From NCBI RefSeq assembly GCF_033439725.1, contig NW_026944388.1, forward strand, positions 310,001 through 374,000: a DNA stretch of 64,000 bases, written 5' to 3'. The DNA comes from Neurospora tetraspora. Its lineage: Eukaryota > Ascomycota > Sordariomycetes > Sordariales > Sordariaceae. The notes beneath the pieces were generated by a model. That model saw only the letters and a list, made by a program, of their open reading frames with translations. It ran no database searches and was not told the origin of the DNA. Both the position numbers and the translations under genes were made by a program. This document shows, in pieces, positions 24,845 through 34,347 of this stretch; position 1 is the stretch's first letter, and the number at the start of each line of letters is the position of its first letter.

Positions 24845-26347
24845 ATGATGGCCTCAACATCACCACCTCCCACAACTTCACCAGCCATGTCATCCACCAC
24901 AACCACCGCAACAACCAAACCCTGCGTCAAATGCCGTTCCAACCCAGGAACCCTCGACTCCCGCGGCCAACTCGTCTGCCGGTTCGTCCTTTTCCCCTCC
25001 ACCCACCCCCACCCCCCCTTCTTCCACGATACTAACCCCCCCCCTCCCAGACTCTGCTTCCAAAAATTCATCTCGGCAAAATGCATCAAACAAATCGGCC
25101 TGCTAAACAAAGACGTGCGCTCCTCCTCGTCTTCCGCCCTCTCCGATTATCACTCCACCCAAAAAAATGCCGGTCCGCCCCAGGCTTCCTCCCGCCGGTA
25201 TTTGTTGGGATTGAGTCTGGGACCGAGCTCAGCGGCGTTGTTGGAGCTGTTGAATGAGAATGTGGAGTTTCAAGTGGGGAGGGGGAGGAATGCGCCTTTT
25301 GAGTTGGGGGTGGTGCATGTGAGTGGTGCTGGGTTGGAGGGGGATGGGAAGGGGAGGGAGAGGGAGAAGGTGGAAGAGGTGGTGAGGAGGTTGGGGAGGA
25401 GGTATCCGAGGTTTGAGTTTAGAGTGGTGTACCTGGAGGAGGTGGTTGGGTTGGAGACTGTGGATTGGGAGGGGTTGGGGTTGGGGTTGGGGTTGGGGGG
25501 TTTTGTAACTGAGCAGAAGGACGAGACCGAGGTGACGACGACGACAAAGGCAGAGAGACTGCGGCAGCTGTTCGACAACCTCCCCTCCTCTACCACCTCC
25601 CGCACCGATCTCCTCCGCCTCTTCACTCGGCACTTACTCATCGCCGAAGCGCGCAAGAGCCAGTGCCACGCTTTGCTATTGGGCAGCAGCACCACCGCCT
25701 TGGCTGAGTTGACGCTGTCCGAGACGGCGAAGGGGAGAGGGTTTTCGTTGCCGTGGCAGATTAATGATGGGGTGTTGGGGGTTCCTTCTTTCAGCCCCAA
25801 CTCTTCTTCTTCCTTGAAGACGGATGAAACAGGAATACTAATCTACCACCCCCTCCGCGACGCTCTACGAAAGGAGTTGGTAACCTTTACCAAACTTAGC
25901 GGCGAGCCAACACCGATTGCTGATTTACTTCCCGAGACCGACCTGACAACGACAGCGGCGGTGGTTTCGCACAAGGATCTGAGCATTGAGGAGGTGATGG
26001 TTAGGTATTTTGCGGATGTGGAGGAGAATTATCCGAGTATTGTGGCGAATGTGGCGAGGACGACGGGGAAGTTGATGAGGTTGTTTGGTGGTGGTGGTGC
26101 TGGAGCGGATGGGGATGAGGGAGTTAGAAGTAAGACAGAGGGAGAAGATGAAAATGAGGAGGAGGATGATGATGATGAGGAGAGGCTGTGCGGTCTGTGT
26201 AGTATGCCGCTTGATGAGTTTGGGGATCAGCGGTGGAAGGGAGAGTTGGGAGAGGATAATTATCGGGATGTTGTGGTAGGGGGTGAGGGAGAGAAGAAGA
26301 CGAAGCAGAGGATATGTTATGGGTGTGAGAGGTCGATTCGGGGGTAG
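24845..26347 (+). CDS. CTU2: Cytoplasmic tRNA 2-thiolation protein 2
   Basis: Exons are 24845-24981 and 25051-26347 (477 residues). The start is ATG-ATG, so translation may begin at 24845 or 24848. The N-terminus has PCVKC and, after splicing, VCRLCFQKFI, giving two CxxC pairs. KCIKQIGLLNK and RRYLLGLSLGPSSAALLELL follow, then SRTDLLRLFTRHLLIAEARK and CHALLLGSSTTALAELTLSE. The C-terminus has LCGLCSMPLDEFGDQ and ICYGCERSI, two more cysteine pairs. This is the order of Ctu2/Ncs2, which with Ctu1/Ncs6 adds the 2-thio group to wobble uridine U34 of tRNAs for Lys, Glu and Gln, using sulfur from the Urm1 pathway. Like known Ncs2 proteins it shows no PP-loop SGGxDS motif. The 69-nt intron is a multiple of three and lacks stops. 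Confidence 0.93.
   Translation: MMASTSPPPTTSPAMSSTTTTATTKPCVKCRSNPGTLDSRGQLVCRFVLFPSTHPHPPFFHDTNPPPPRLCFQKFISAKCIKQIGLLNKDVRSSSSSALSDYHSTQKNAGPPQASSRRYLLGLSLGPSSAALLELLNENVEFQVGRGRNAPFELGVVHVSGAGLEGDGKGREREKVEEVVRRLGRRYPRFEFRVVYLEEVVGLETVDWEGLGLGLGLGGFVTEQKDETEVTTTTKAERLRQLFDNLPSSTTSRTDLLRLFTRHLLIAEARKSQCHALLLGSSTTALAELTLSETAKGRGFSLPWQINDGVLGVPSFSPNSSSSLKTDETGILIYHPLRDALRKELVTFTKLSGEPTPIADLLPETDLTTTAAVVSHKDLSIEEVMVRYFADVEENYPSIVANVARTTGKLMRLFGGGGAGADGDEGVRSKTEGEDENEEEDDDDEERLCGLCSMPLDEFGDQRWKGELGEDNYRDVVVGGEGEKKTKQRICYGCERSIRG
25471..25500 (+). repeat. GGGGTT x4 tract inside CTU2
   Basis: Four GGGGTT units followed by six G lie in coding sequence, giving alternating Gly-Leu. The G-runs could form a quadruplex on the coding strand. 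Confidence 0.85.
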
Positions 26348-26879
26348 TAGATAGTGTTCAGCATCTTCGTTGTGGAAAAAGGAAGATAGATAGAGAGCAC
26401 CCGACTGGCGTAGGTCATAACGAGATACCATTAGACATTTTGCAAGATCTCGACAAGCTATAACGCTCTAATGTATGGTGTTTATTAACCATTTTTTCCC
26501 CTTGTCCAAGGGACTTTGCCGATCCTCCATCGACCGATAGACGTCCATAAGCGTACAATATTTTTCGCTTTCATACACAAGGCAAGCCCCTGCCTGCCTG
26601 CCTGCCTGCCTGCCTTTCCTTTCCCTATTAACGCCAAGTGCGCCGTGCCTTGCCGAGTCCTGTCAAACAGGGTTGGTAAACCCATCCACACTTGTGCCAT
26701 CCTGAGTGTCTATTGTTCAACCCCTAAAGTTCCTTGTAGTAACCTCCTCTTCCTTCTTCGTAGTCCTTGACTCCGGACTAGGTATTCTGATGACGGAATC
26801 ATGGTACCTAACCCATATGTACCCGCACATCAACCCTTGTTCAATCTGGGTCTTCTGAACGACCTCTCCTGCGATGGTA
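26348..26879. other. Intergenic region between convergent genes
   Basis: These are the 3' flanks of CTU2 and the RRM gene. It holds six TGCC units at 26591-26614. No gene is seen. Confidence 0.6.
26591..26614. repeat. (TGCC)6 microsatellite
   Basis: Six perfect tetranucleotide units lie between two convergent genes. Confidence 0.9.
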
Positions 26880-28094
26880 CTAGTATTTGCCATTGAATCC
26901 TCTGCCCTTCCGGTTACGTACCAGCTGGTCGCTATAGAGCCCGCCGGTGCCGCCACCATTCATAGCTGCCGGTCCCCTGGGTGGCTGCCGTCCGTTGCCA
27001 TTAGCCAACAAGTCGTCGTCCTCCATAGGGTCTTCGAAGCCCATAGTTCCGTCAATCAGATCGTCCTCGGGATAGTAGTCGTTCGAGCGCTGAGAGCGGG
27101 GACCGGTGGGAGCGCGAGGCGGAGGTAGCTGGGAGGTAAGGGGATAAGTAGGACCGCTTGGTTTGTGATACACACTAAGAACACGACCGTCGGCCTGGGC
27201 AACCACGTTAGCTTCTCTGGGGCTTGGTCAAGCGGAATGGGGGTTAAACTGACTGTCTGCTTGTCAAATGTGGCAATCACATTGTCGGCACCCTCCTTGC
27301 TCTCAAACACAATCTCGGCAATAACAATCGGGTTGTGCTTCATGATACGACAGCTAAGTATTAGGCCGCCGATGGGGGTCATGGCGTTCTCGATATCGGC
27401 CGCTGTCGTTCCGGGAGCAAAGTTCTGCGCCATCACCGCAAAAGGTCCCGCCAGACCCCTGATTGTAAATCCCTTGCTACTAGGACCGGTAGGAACTGAC
27501 GCAGCTGCCGGCCCCTTGGGGGCATTAGGAGGGGGCTGGTGGTGCTGTTGCTGTTGGTGTTGTTGCTGACGCCTCTGTTGACCTTGCTGCTTGCGCTGAT
27601 CCGACTGCTCCTTGAACTCATTCCTAATGATCGCCTCCGCCATCTGCGCAGCCCGCCTCTTCTGGCGGGGGTTACCCGCAGGTCCAGCATTCGGGGTGGT
27701 GATGCGCGCCGCAAGAGAACCGGTGGGCTTCGGGGTATTGTTGGCGGACCTGGAGCCAGGACCAAGATCAATGGTCCATGAGCCGACTTTCTCGCTGTTG
27801 TTCTTCGAAGGTGCCGACTGGGGGGCGCCGCCGCGTTGCTGGAACAGACATGAAGGGTCAACGATTCCGAGCGCATGGTGAAGCGATCTACAAGGTGAGT
27901 GTTCAAGATTGCGAGCATACCTTCTTGACACCGGCGCGGCTTGCGAGCGAACCACCGGTGGTCTGTCTGGGCGTAGAGACGGGCGTGCTGGTTCTGTTGA
28001 AGATCCTGGCCGCGAGGGCCTCGTTCTTTTTCTTCTCGCGGTCTGCCTGAATGAGCTTCTGGAAGTCTTCGGCGACCTTTCTATCTTTCCCCAT
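26880..28094 (-). CDS. RRM-containing protein, Q/H-rich
   Basis: Exons are 28094-27921, 27838-27254 and 27194-26880 (357 residues). The ATG at 28094 opens MGKDRKVAEDFQKLIQADRE. A Gln/His-rich stretch (QQRRQQQHQQQQHHQ) precedes a degenerate RRM of about 80 residues: FTIRGLAGPFAVMAQNFAPG, TTAADIENAMTPIGG, IVIAEIVFESKEGADNVIAT and, across the third intron boundary, ADGRVLSVYHKP. The C-terminus is Pro/Arg/Gly-rich and ends RNRKGRGFNGKY. The short basic RGG-like tail and single RRM suggest an RNA-binding or mRNA-export adaptor role (Yra1/ALY-like in outline), but I cannot assign an ortholog. Introns have canonical ends and consistent phase. Confidence 0.82.
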
Positions 28095-28883
28095 TGTGTC
28101 GGCTAGTTAAGAAATGCTGTACAAAGTGCGGTCGGTCGAAAGAGGTTGTGGAGGCGGGATGTCCAGTCGCCGAAATATGGTCGCGGATGGTTGTGATGCC
28201 GCAGGATATGGACAGGATACGTCGATGGGTTATGGGAGTTGAACCTTGGTTGATGATGCGCCAATGCTTTGGTTGGAGTTCGCAGTCTTTCACAGGGCAG
28301 CTGCGCGGGATGGGGACAAAGGTTCAAAGGTCAAGGTACGGGACGGTAAAGAGTGAGGGAGCAGCGGGCGCGGGAGGCGTGTCTCTATATTCTTTGCCGT
28401 GGGGTGTCGCGTCAGGAGTTTTGCTTCCCGCTTCACTTGTCCCTTGGTCCCTGCAACGCCGATCACTGCCAAGCGCCAAGCGCCAAGAGGTACCTGGAAG
28501 CTCAAGCACAGACCACTGTACTTTGCTATGTATACCTTGAAGTCCCGATAACTGCCGGCGCGCTGTTTCCTCACTAACATCAACCACACCACTCTTACGG
28601 TTCACTCCTTCTTGGAGATCTCATCATCGCTTTACACGTAACAGGAGAAGGAAGCTGTCAGGCGCAGTTAGTCTTGCTCCGCATGGTTGAAGTCACCGAG
28701 CCTAAGAACAACTTAAGTTCTTGTCGACAATGACTCCAACATATCACTCTTCTGTATCTTCTCTGACCGGCTGATATTAGCCTGTCTATCGTTTTGATAG
28801 TCGACGACCGGATGCCGGCGTTTTCAACACATAGTTTTTTTCATTCTTTACCATGGATTCGTGTCCCACATGCGTCTTCCACA
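28095..28883. other. Intergenic region of divergent genes
   Basis: Upstream sequence of the RRM gene (-) and of the locus at 28884 (+). Open frames are overlapping and unsupported. Confidence 0.5.
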
Positions 28884-30418
28884 ATGTCAGATCGCTTGGG
28901 CAGGAAGACGGGAGTTCCGCGTGGCACCATGTTCACAAGATTCAAGAACGACAACGGTCCATCCAATCCGAAATCTGCAGCACTTCCAGCACTCAAGTCA
29001 TGGAAGGGGAGATTTCCAAAATGTCCATTCACGCTGGGATTTCAGCACAAGAACACCGGACTGCTCGGTCGATTGACGCCTCCGAAAGACGAGGGGCATG
29101 AATATGGACTACGCAAAGCACCCGGAAAAAGATAGTATCAACTCGCCAGGAGGAAGACGAGAGAACAGCAGTCAAGCTCGAAACATCCGCTTACCGACAA
29201 CTTTGACTCCAGCACACTCAACAAAGAAGTCGACCACGGCAACAATCTGGTTCAAGTTGCTGAGGATAGCACCCCAAGACCGACCCTTGGTAACACCCCC
29301 CAGTTATCCAGGAGAGGACGTCTTCTACACTCTATCCATCGGAAAGAGCCTCGATTTCAAGGTTGGTACTCGGCTGAGGCTCCCACTTTGACGATTCCGG
29401 AGTACACTAACAATAACAGAAACCGAACCTGTCGTGCCCAAGAATTGGCAAGACTTTGGGTATGTTATACAAAAAAAAAAGCCTCCGGAATTCGAATGCG
29501 GCATACTGATTCTTCTAGGTACAGACATGTTCCAGGCCACAAGTTTTCTCGCCATTTGAGCCCGATACAGTCACGGAGCCTAGAGTATTCATCGAGCCAA
29601 ATGAGATCCTCATGCACCGAACTTCCGTCAATCCCAACAGACGCATCGTCATCATACTTGGAAAAACTTTCTTTGATGACATCGAGAGCGAGACCACCCT
29701 CGAGGTTGGAAATTCTCTCGGATACAGAAGTTTGGTCGATCCCCGAGCATGAACCAAACCCCGTCCACCCAAACTCTACGACCAAATCAAACAACCCGCA
29801 ACCATCAAAAGATGGTTCAACCACATCCGACGACCCCTTCGAACCAAACATTCTATACCACTTATTATTCTCTGCCGTCAACTCAGATACCAACGACAAC
29901 ACACCACCCGAAACACCAAACCCAACAACCCCCGACAAACTTCTCCCTCCCTCCCCCCCTCCACCACCCCCTCTGCCAGCAGAATTCCCCTCCCTGGACG
30001 CCTTCCTTTCCCAACCCGTACCAACAAGTACTTCCCCGTCAACGCACAACTACCAACCAAAATGACCTGGCTCGACGTCCTCTCTCTAGCACAGAGCGTT
30101 CTAGCCTGCGAGGAGGAGTCCGCCATTAATCAGGTTCACGTCCGTACGGTCGGGGAGGTCGACGAGGACCCAGCTGCTGATGCTGATGGGCACTCTTTGC
30201 TGGTGAAGAGTCATGTGGCTGAGGTTGAGGAATGTGTTGACGATGATGCAGAGGAGGAGGATGAAGATACGGGGAGCGTTATCAGAAGCTCCTTTAGCTC
30301 GTTTGATATACGGGATGTGAATCTTTCTTTGCATAAGGAGGTGTCGAGAATTTGGTCTTGGAGGGAGAAGTGGAGGGGTACGAGGGGGGGTGTTGGGAGG
30401 ACGGGGATTTTGAGGTGA
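28884..30418 (+). CDS. Unresolved protein-coding locus, unknown function
   Basis: Protein-like sequence appears in pieces on the plus strand. From the ATG at 28884 comes a basic segment (MSDRLGRKTGVPRGTMFTRF) that is open to 29135. From about 29290 to 29365 comes GEDVFYTLSIGKSLDFKV. This can join by a 54-nt intron (29366-29419; GTACTC, CACTAAC, CAG) to ETEPVVPKNWQDFG (29420-29459), then by a second intron to 29536 onward (RVFIEPNEILMHR, RRIVIILGKTFFDDIESE). That frame meets a TGA at 29750-29752. It is then open again to 30418, where an acidic segment starts MTWLDVLSLAQSVLACEEE. A different frame is open through 29520-30065 with a Pro-rich end. I cannot settle the exon structure. It may be an intron-rich gene, two genes, or a decaying host gene. 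I recognise no domain. Confidence 0.4.
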
Positions 30419-30982
30419 TGGGGGGAGCATGAGGGATTGATGGTGCTTTTACATGAAGCGGAACATGAGCGAGGAGTTGAATGCTGGGATAACTAGCGGA
30501 CGAAAAGAAGGGGGAGCACAGGGCAGTTAACACTGCCGATGCATTTCTTGTTGCAACAGCGTTTATGGAGTAGTAGCTGTTATGAGTATAGCGATTTTGG
30601 GGTTATTACTAGCCTGCGAGTAGCATAGACTCCGGAGCTGAATTAGCTGGTATGATTCTATCGACTTTTCGGCCTTCTATGCAAAAAATACTTAAAACCA
30701 AGGAAAAGAGCTTGAATCCTCGGTAGGTACAATGGCATGATCCTATGTGCGAAACCAACTCCAATGTGTACATAGAGTACGTACATGGAATGATCAATGA
30801 ACACACAACAGCCCCTTCTTCTCCTTTACTCGATACATGAGCAAATCCTTACACTCCAAATGCTTCCATTCCCCAAAGCCCCTTTCCGCGCGCCAACACA
30901 GCCAACAGATCTGTACTATATATACGCTCTAGATAAACCGAGATACCTTTACCCAAATCAAACATACACCCTGCTTGCTCCC
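30419..30982. other. Intergenic region
   Basis: This is the 3' flank of the MMT-type transporter gene. No gene is seen. Confidence 0.55.
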
Positions 30983-32491
30983 TTACTGATGCTTATGATG
31001 CTCATGATCATGCTCATGATCATGCTCCTTTGCCTCTTCCTCACCAACAACCTCCTCCTCCTCCGGCTCCGGACTAGTCTTAGGACTAACATCCCCCGGA
31101 ATAAACTCATCAAACTTCTTAATCTTCGCCGCCCCCTCCTCCTTGGGCACGAACCGTATCCTAACCTTCCTCGCACCCCTCACCTTGGCGCCCACCTGCG
31201 TCCGCACCGCATCCTCCACCTCCCGCACGTCCTCCACCGTCCACATGTTGGGCACCGCCAGCTCGATGTCCAACAAATAATTCTGGCCGGACTTGACGCC
31301 TGTTATCTCGACGACTTCGACCTCGTGGCCTTCGGATACCCCCTGGAGGGCCTTAAGACATTGCTTGCGCACCGAGTGCTTGACTTCGTCGTCGATGGAG
31401 CGGTCGGCGAGCTCGTAGAGGGCGGAAACGGTGTTGGAGTAGCCGGCTTTGATGACGAGGAGGGAGATGAGAAGGCCGCCGACGGGGTCGAGCCAGGAGG
31501 CGTTGTGGAGGAAGTTGGCGCCGAGGATGGCGGCGAGGGTGACGATGCCGGTGAGAGAGTCGACGCGGTGGTGCACGGCGTTGGAGGCGAGGACGGAGGA
31601 TTTACGGTCGCGGGCTACTTTCATTGCTGGTTGGGACAAGGTGTTAGTGGGGGTTATGATGGGAGGGGAGATTGGGGGGACAAAGGGGAGGGAAGGGGGA
31701 CAAAAAAAAAGGAGGGGGGGGGGGGGGGGGACGGCAACGTACTAGCATGGTAAAGCCACTCCTTGACGGCCACCGTACCGGCCGCCAACCAAGCAGCATG
31801 CAAACTAGGTCCTTCGGCGCTCACTCCATGATGGTGATGGTGTCCATGGCCGTGACCGTGACTGTGTTCCAGGAGTTGCGCCGCAGCCGCCGGATCGAGG
31901 AAGAAGTGCGCATATAGCGAGGTGCAGCTGTTCATACACATGAAGAGTCCGCCAAACAGGAGCATGCTCGACACGCCCAGCGACCCCAAGCTCTCGACCT
32001 TGCCGAAGCCGTAGGGGAAGTTGTCGGTTGGCGGGCGCAAGCTCCACGAGACGGTCGCGAGCGTCAGGATGTCCGAGGCCAGATCGGTCAAGCTGTGCCA
32101 GGCGTCGGCGATCATGGATTGCGAGTTGAAGGCGTACCCGCCTAGGCCCTTTGCGATGGCCATGCCCAGGTTGGAGTAGAGGCCGATCCGGGTGATGCGC
32201 ACACCGGCGTCGGCCTTGTTTCGCGAGGTCAGGTAGACATTGTCGTGGTGATGGTGGTGGTGGCCGAGGCCGTGGGAGTGGCCGGCGTGGCCTCGAGATT
32301 GGGTGGGCGTGGTCATGACTGCTGTCCTTGTTGTTGTTGCTGTCCTCCTTCGTGGTCGTAGGAGTTGGGAGAGAAGGGAGGGATAAGGGGGGTTGCTCGA
32401 AGAGGAGACAGGGATCAAGGAGCGTCGTAAGCGATCCTCGAAGGAGCGACTGTTTGAGTAAGTGTCGTAGCAGCGACTGGGAGGACTAGGG

Positions 32492-32529
<38 letters not shown>

Positions 32530-32757
32530 AGTTGTGGTATGTGTCCCTAAGCATTGACGTTGTAGTAAGAGTTCAAGGCGAGGTGTCCTCCTCAACGAAG
32601 CGGCAGACGAGCTAAACGGAAGCAGTTGGCTCCGGGGTCGTTTCGAGACGCAAACAGCGAGATGGAAGTGATGGGCAGCAGTGGGCGCAAGCGCAGTGTC
32701 ACGGAGGCGCACCAGCGGGGCCGTACATTGCCTGCTTGTACACGAAAGAGAAGGCAT
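30983..32757 (-). CDS. Mitochondrial CDF-family metal transporter, MMT1/MMT2 type
   Basis: Exons are 32757-31743 and 31626-30983 (552 residues). The ATG at 32757 opens an Arg/Ser/Thr-rich, acid-poor head of about 150 residues that fits a mitochondrial presequence. It includes a poly-Thr run (about 77-89). A His-rich segment (GHSHGLGHHHHHH) follows, then the CDF domain: NLGMAIAKGLGGYAFNSQSM, the metal-site helix DAWHSLTDLASD, FPYGFGKVESLGSLG, a His-rich loop (HSHGHGHGHHHHHG), and the second metal helix SNAVHHRVDSLTG. The cytoplasmic-type C-terminal domain follows, and the protein ends in Asp/His/Glu repeats. The NSQ.MIADAWHSLTDL and FGKVESLGSLGVS features match fungal Mmt1/Mmt2, implicated in mitochondrial iron transport. 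The intron contains a 17-G run. Confidence 0.92.
31714..31730. repeat. Poly-G run of 17 in an intron
   Basis: It lies in the single intron of the MMT-type gene, so the sense strand carries a C-tract. It is close to a run of nine A (31702-31710). Confidence 0.85.
32493..32529. repeat. (TTG)n trinucleotide tract, about 12 units
   Basis: It reads as ACA/ACT-type codons on the minus strand and encodes the poly-Thr run in the MMT presequence region. Confidence 0.9.
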
Positions 32758-34347
32758 CAAAAAGAAAAAGAAGAAGGGAGGAAAAGAGGTTAGTTAGTAT
32801 GTGACGCGCGTACGGTAGCCACTTGCTGTACCGTATGAGCAAGGGACCGTCTGGCAAAATGGAGGCCAAGGGAGCCGCAATGCAGTCGTATGTCAGGTAC
32901 GCGGACTGAATTGGCGGAGAGCTTGTGTGGGAGTCTCCAGCAATTCCAGATTGTTTCGGACGGTGATGCTGTGGTTGGATTTGGTGATCCAATGTAACGA
33001 AATCGCATTTACAAGTCAAGTTTGAGAAACCGGGAAATGGTGCAATTGTTTCCCATTGGCAACCGTTGGCTCTGGCTCCCCGTTCCCACTTGCATTGGGT
33101 CTGATCGGCCTTTCTGCTTCAAGTCATGGCCAGAACACGGGAACGGACCGGGCAGCGGGGGCGGGCCAACGTCACTGGCGACTTCTCTAACGATGCGGAA
33201 TCGGAGAGGGGACCACCAGGGCAGCCGGAAGAGACCGCCATGGCCCGGCTCAGAATGGGACGATGCGAATGCCATGACGCGGCACCAGCGGGCCATGAGA
33301 ACCGAACAACGCTCTTGCAGGCTTGCAGCAGAATTGGGAACCTCTACGGTCAAGTGTCCTCTGCGAATGGCTGCCAGGGGCTGGTCTACAGTTGTCCGGC
33401 AGCTGTTATGGTGGGGTGGGACACCGTGTAAGTTGGAGGGACCCTGAAGGCCAAGCTTCGTTGTCTTACATCCAGGACTCCGGAATACCTGAAAATACAG
33501 CGTGCGCATTATCAGTCTTCTTTTGCTATTTTCAAGTGCTGTGCGCCATACTTTCGGGGTTTATAGGCAAGGTGTTATGTAGGTATTTCCAACAGAAAGT
33601 CGTGGTACTGTGGTCGAGTGGTGTGGTGCACTGGTCTCCCGATGATATGAGCGATCTTGGTTGATGCATCTTAGTAGGTGGCCCAAGGTCCCAATGAGGG
33701 AGACCATCCGGGTTCGATTCCTGGCTCAACCCTTCCACGCAATCTTTTTGCCTTCTTTCATTCCGTGCAACATGGTGAAATGGAAGCAGCGTAGTCAGAC
33801 CATTCGAACTCTGTTTTCCTTTTTCATTTTGGATGTTGTTCGAATGTTGTCCAGCTCAATTAGGACTAGTTTGATGATTAGCGCGGCTCCGGCGACAGGG
33901 GTCTGCGAAGCTACACAGACTCAGACAGAAAAACAACGGGATAACCACAATCACGACGGAAAATTGGATAGAATGTATGAAGCGTCCAAAAGACATTGAT
34001 ACCAGCTTGTTGCCTAAAATTTGGTGGACAGGCGGTTGAGTTGCGCAGAGTGCGTAGTGGTCCCACAGACGACGGCACCGCAACCCCCAAATACCTGTAC
34101 GCCAAGACATTTGATATGTAGCGTGTTCCAAGCTCCGAATACCTAACCCAGGAAATCTCCAAACAACCTTAATAGCTTTTGGAGTTTCTTCCACGCATCA
34201 GAGAAGGGCATTTTAGCTCTGGAAATCTTGACACGGCATCTTCACATCGACCCAGGAAACGCGCGCTCGACCCCAAGATCCACCCGCGACCACGCTCCGA
34301 ACCATCACGAATTACCAGCAGGCCTTCACGATAGCCCACACTCAACC
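32758..34347. other. 1.6-kb shared upstream region of divergent genes
   Basis: It lies between MMT (-) and the CDK11-like kinase (+). Open frames are short and unsupported. The only structured feature is the tRNA-like element near 33.6-33.75 kb. Confidence 0.5.
33605..33732 (+). tRNA. tRNA-like element, possibly intron-containing or degenerate
   Basis: At 33708-33724 there is a good T-arm: stem CCGGG/CCTGG with one G-U, loop TTCGATT, and B-box GGTTCGATTCC. CTCAACC follows as a possible 3' acceptor strand. A TTTTT run at 33744-33748 fits an RNA polymerase III terminator. A 5' half resembling an A box occurs at 33611 (TGGTCGAGTGG), and GGTCTCCC (33633-33640) pairs perfectly with GGGAGACC. GGTTGAT at 33659 pairs six of seven with the acceptor strand, giving a 73-74-nt unit. 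I could not build a normal anticodon loop with U33 in either reading, so no isotype is given. It may be a decayed tRNA gene. Confidence 0.35.

Noticed and set aside
33009-33509. 166-codon minus-strand frame near the tRNA-like element
   Set aside because: It overlaps open frames on the opposite strand and has no recognisable features.
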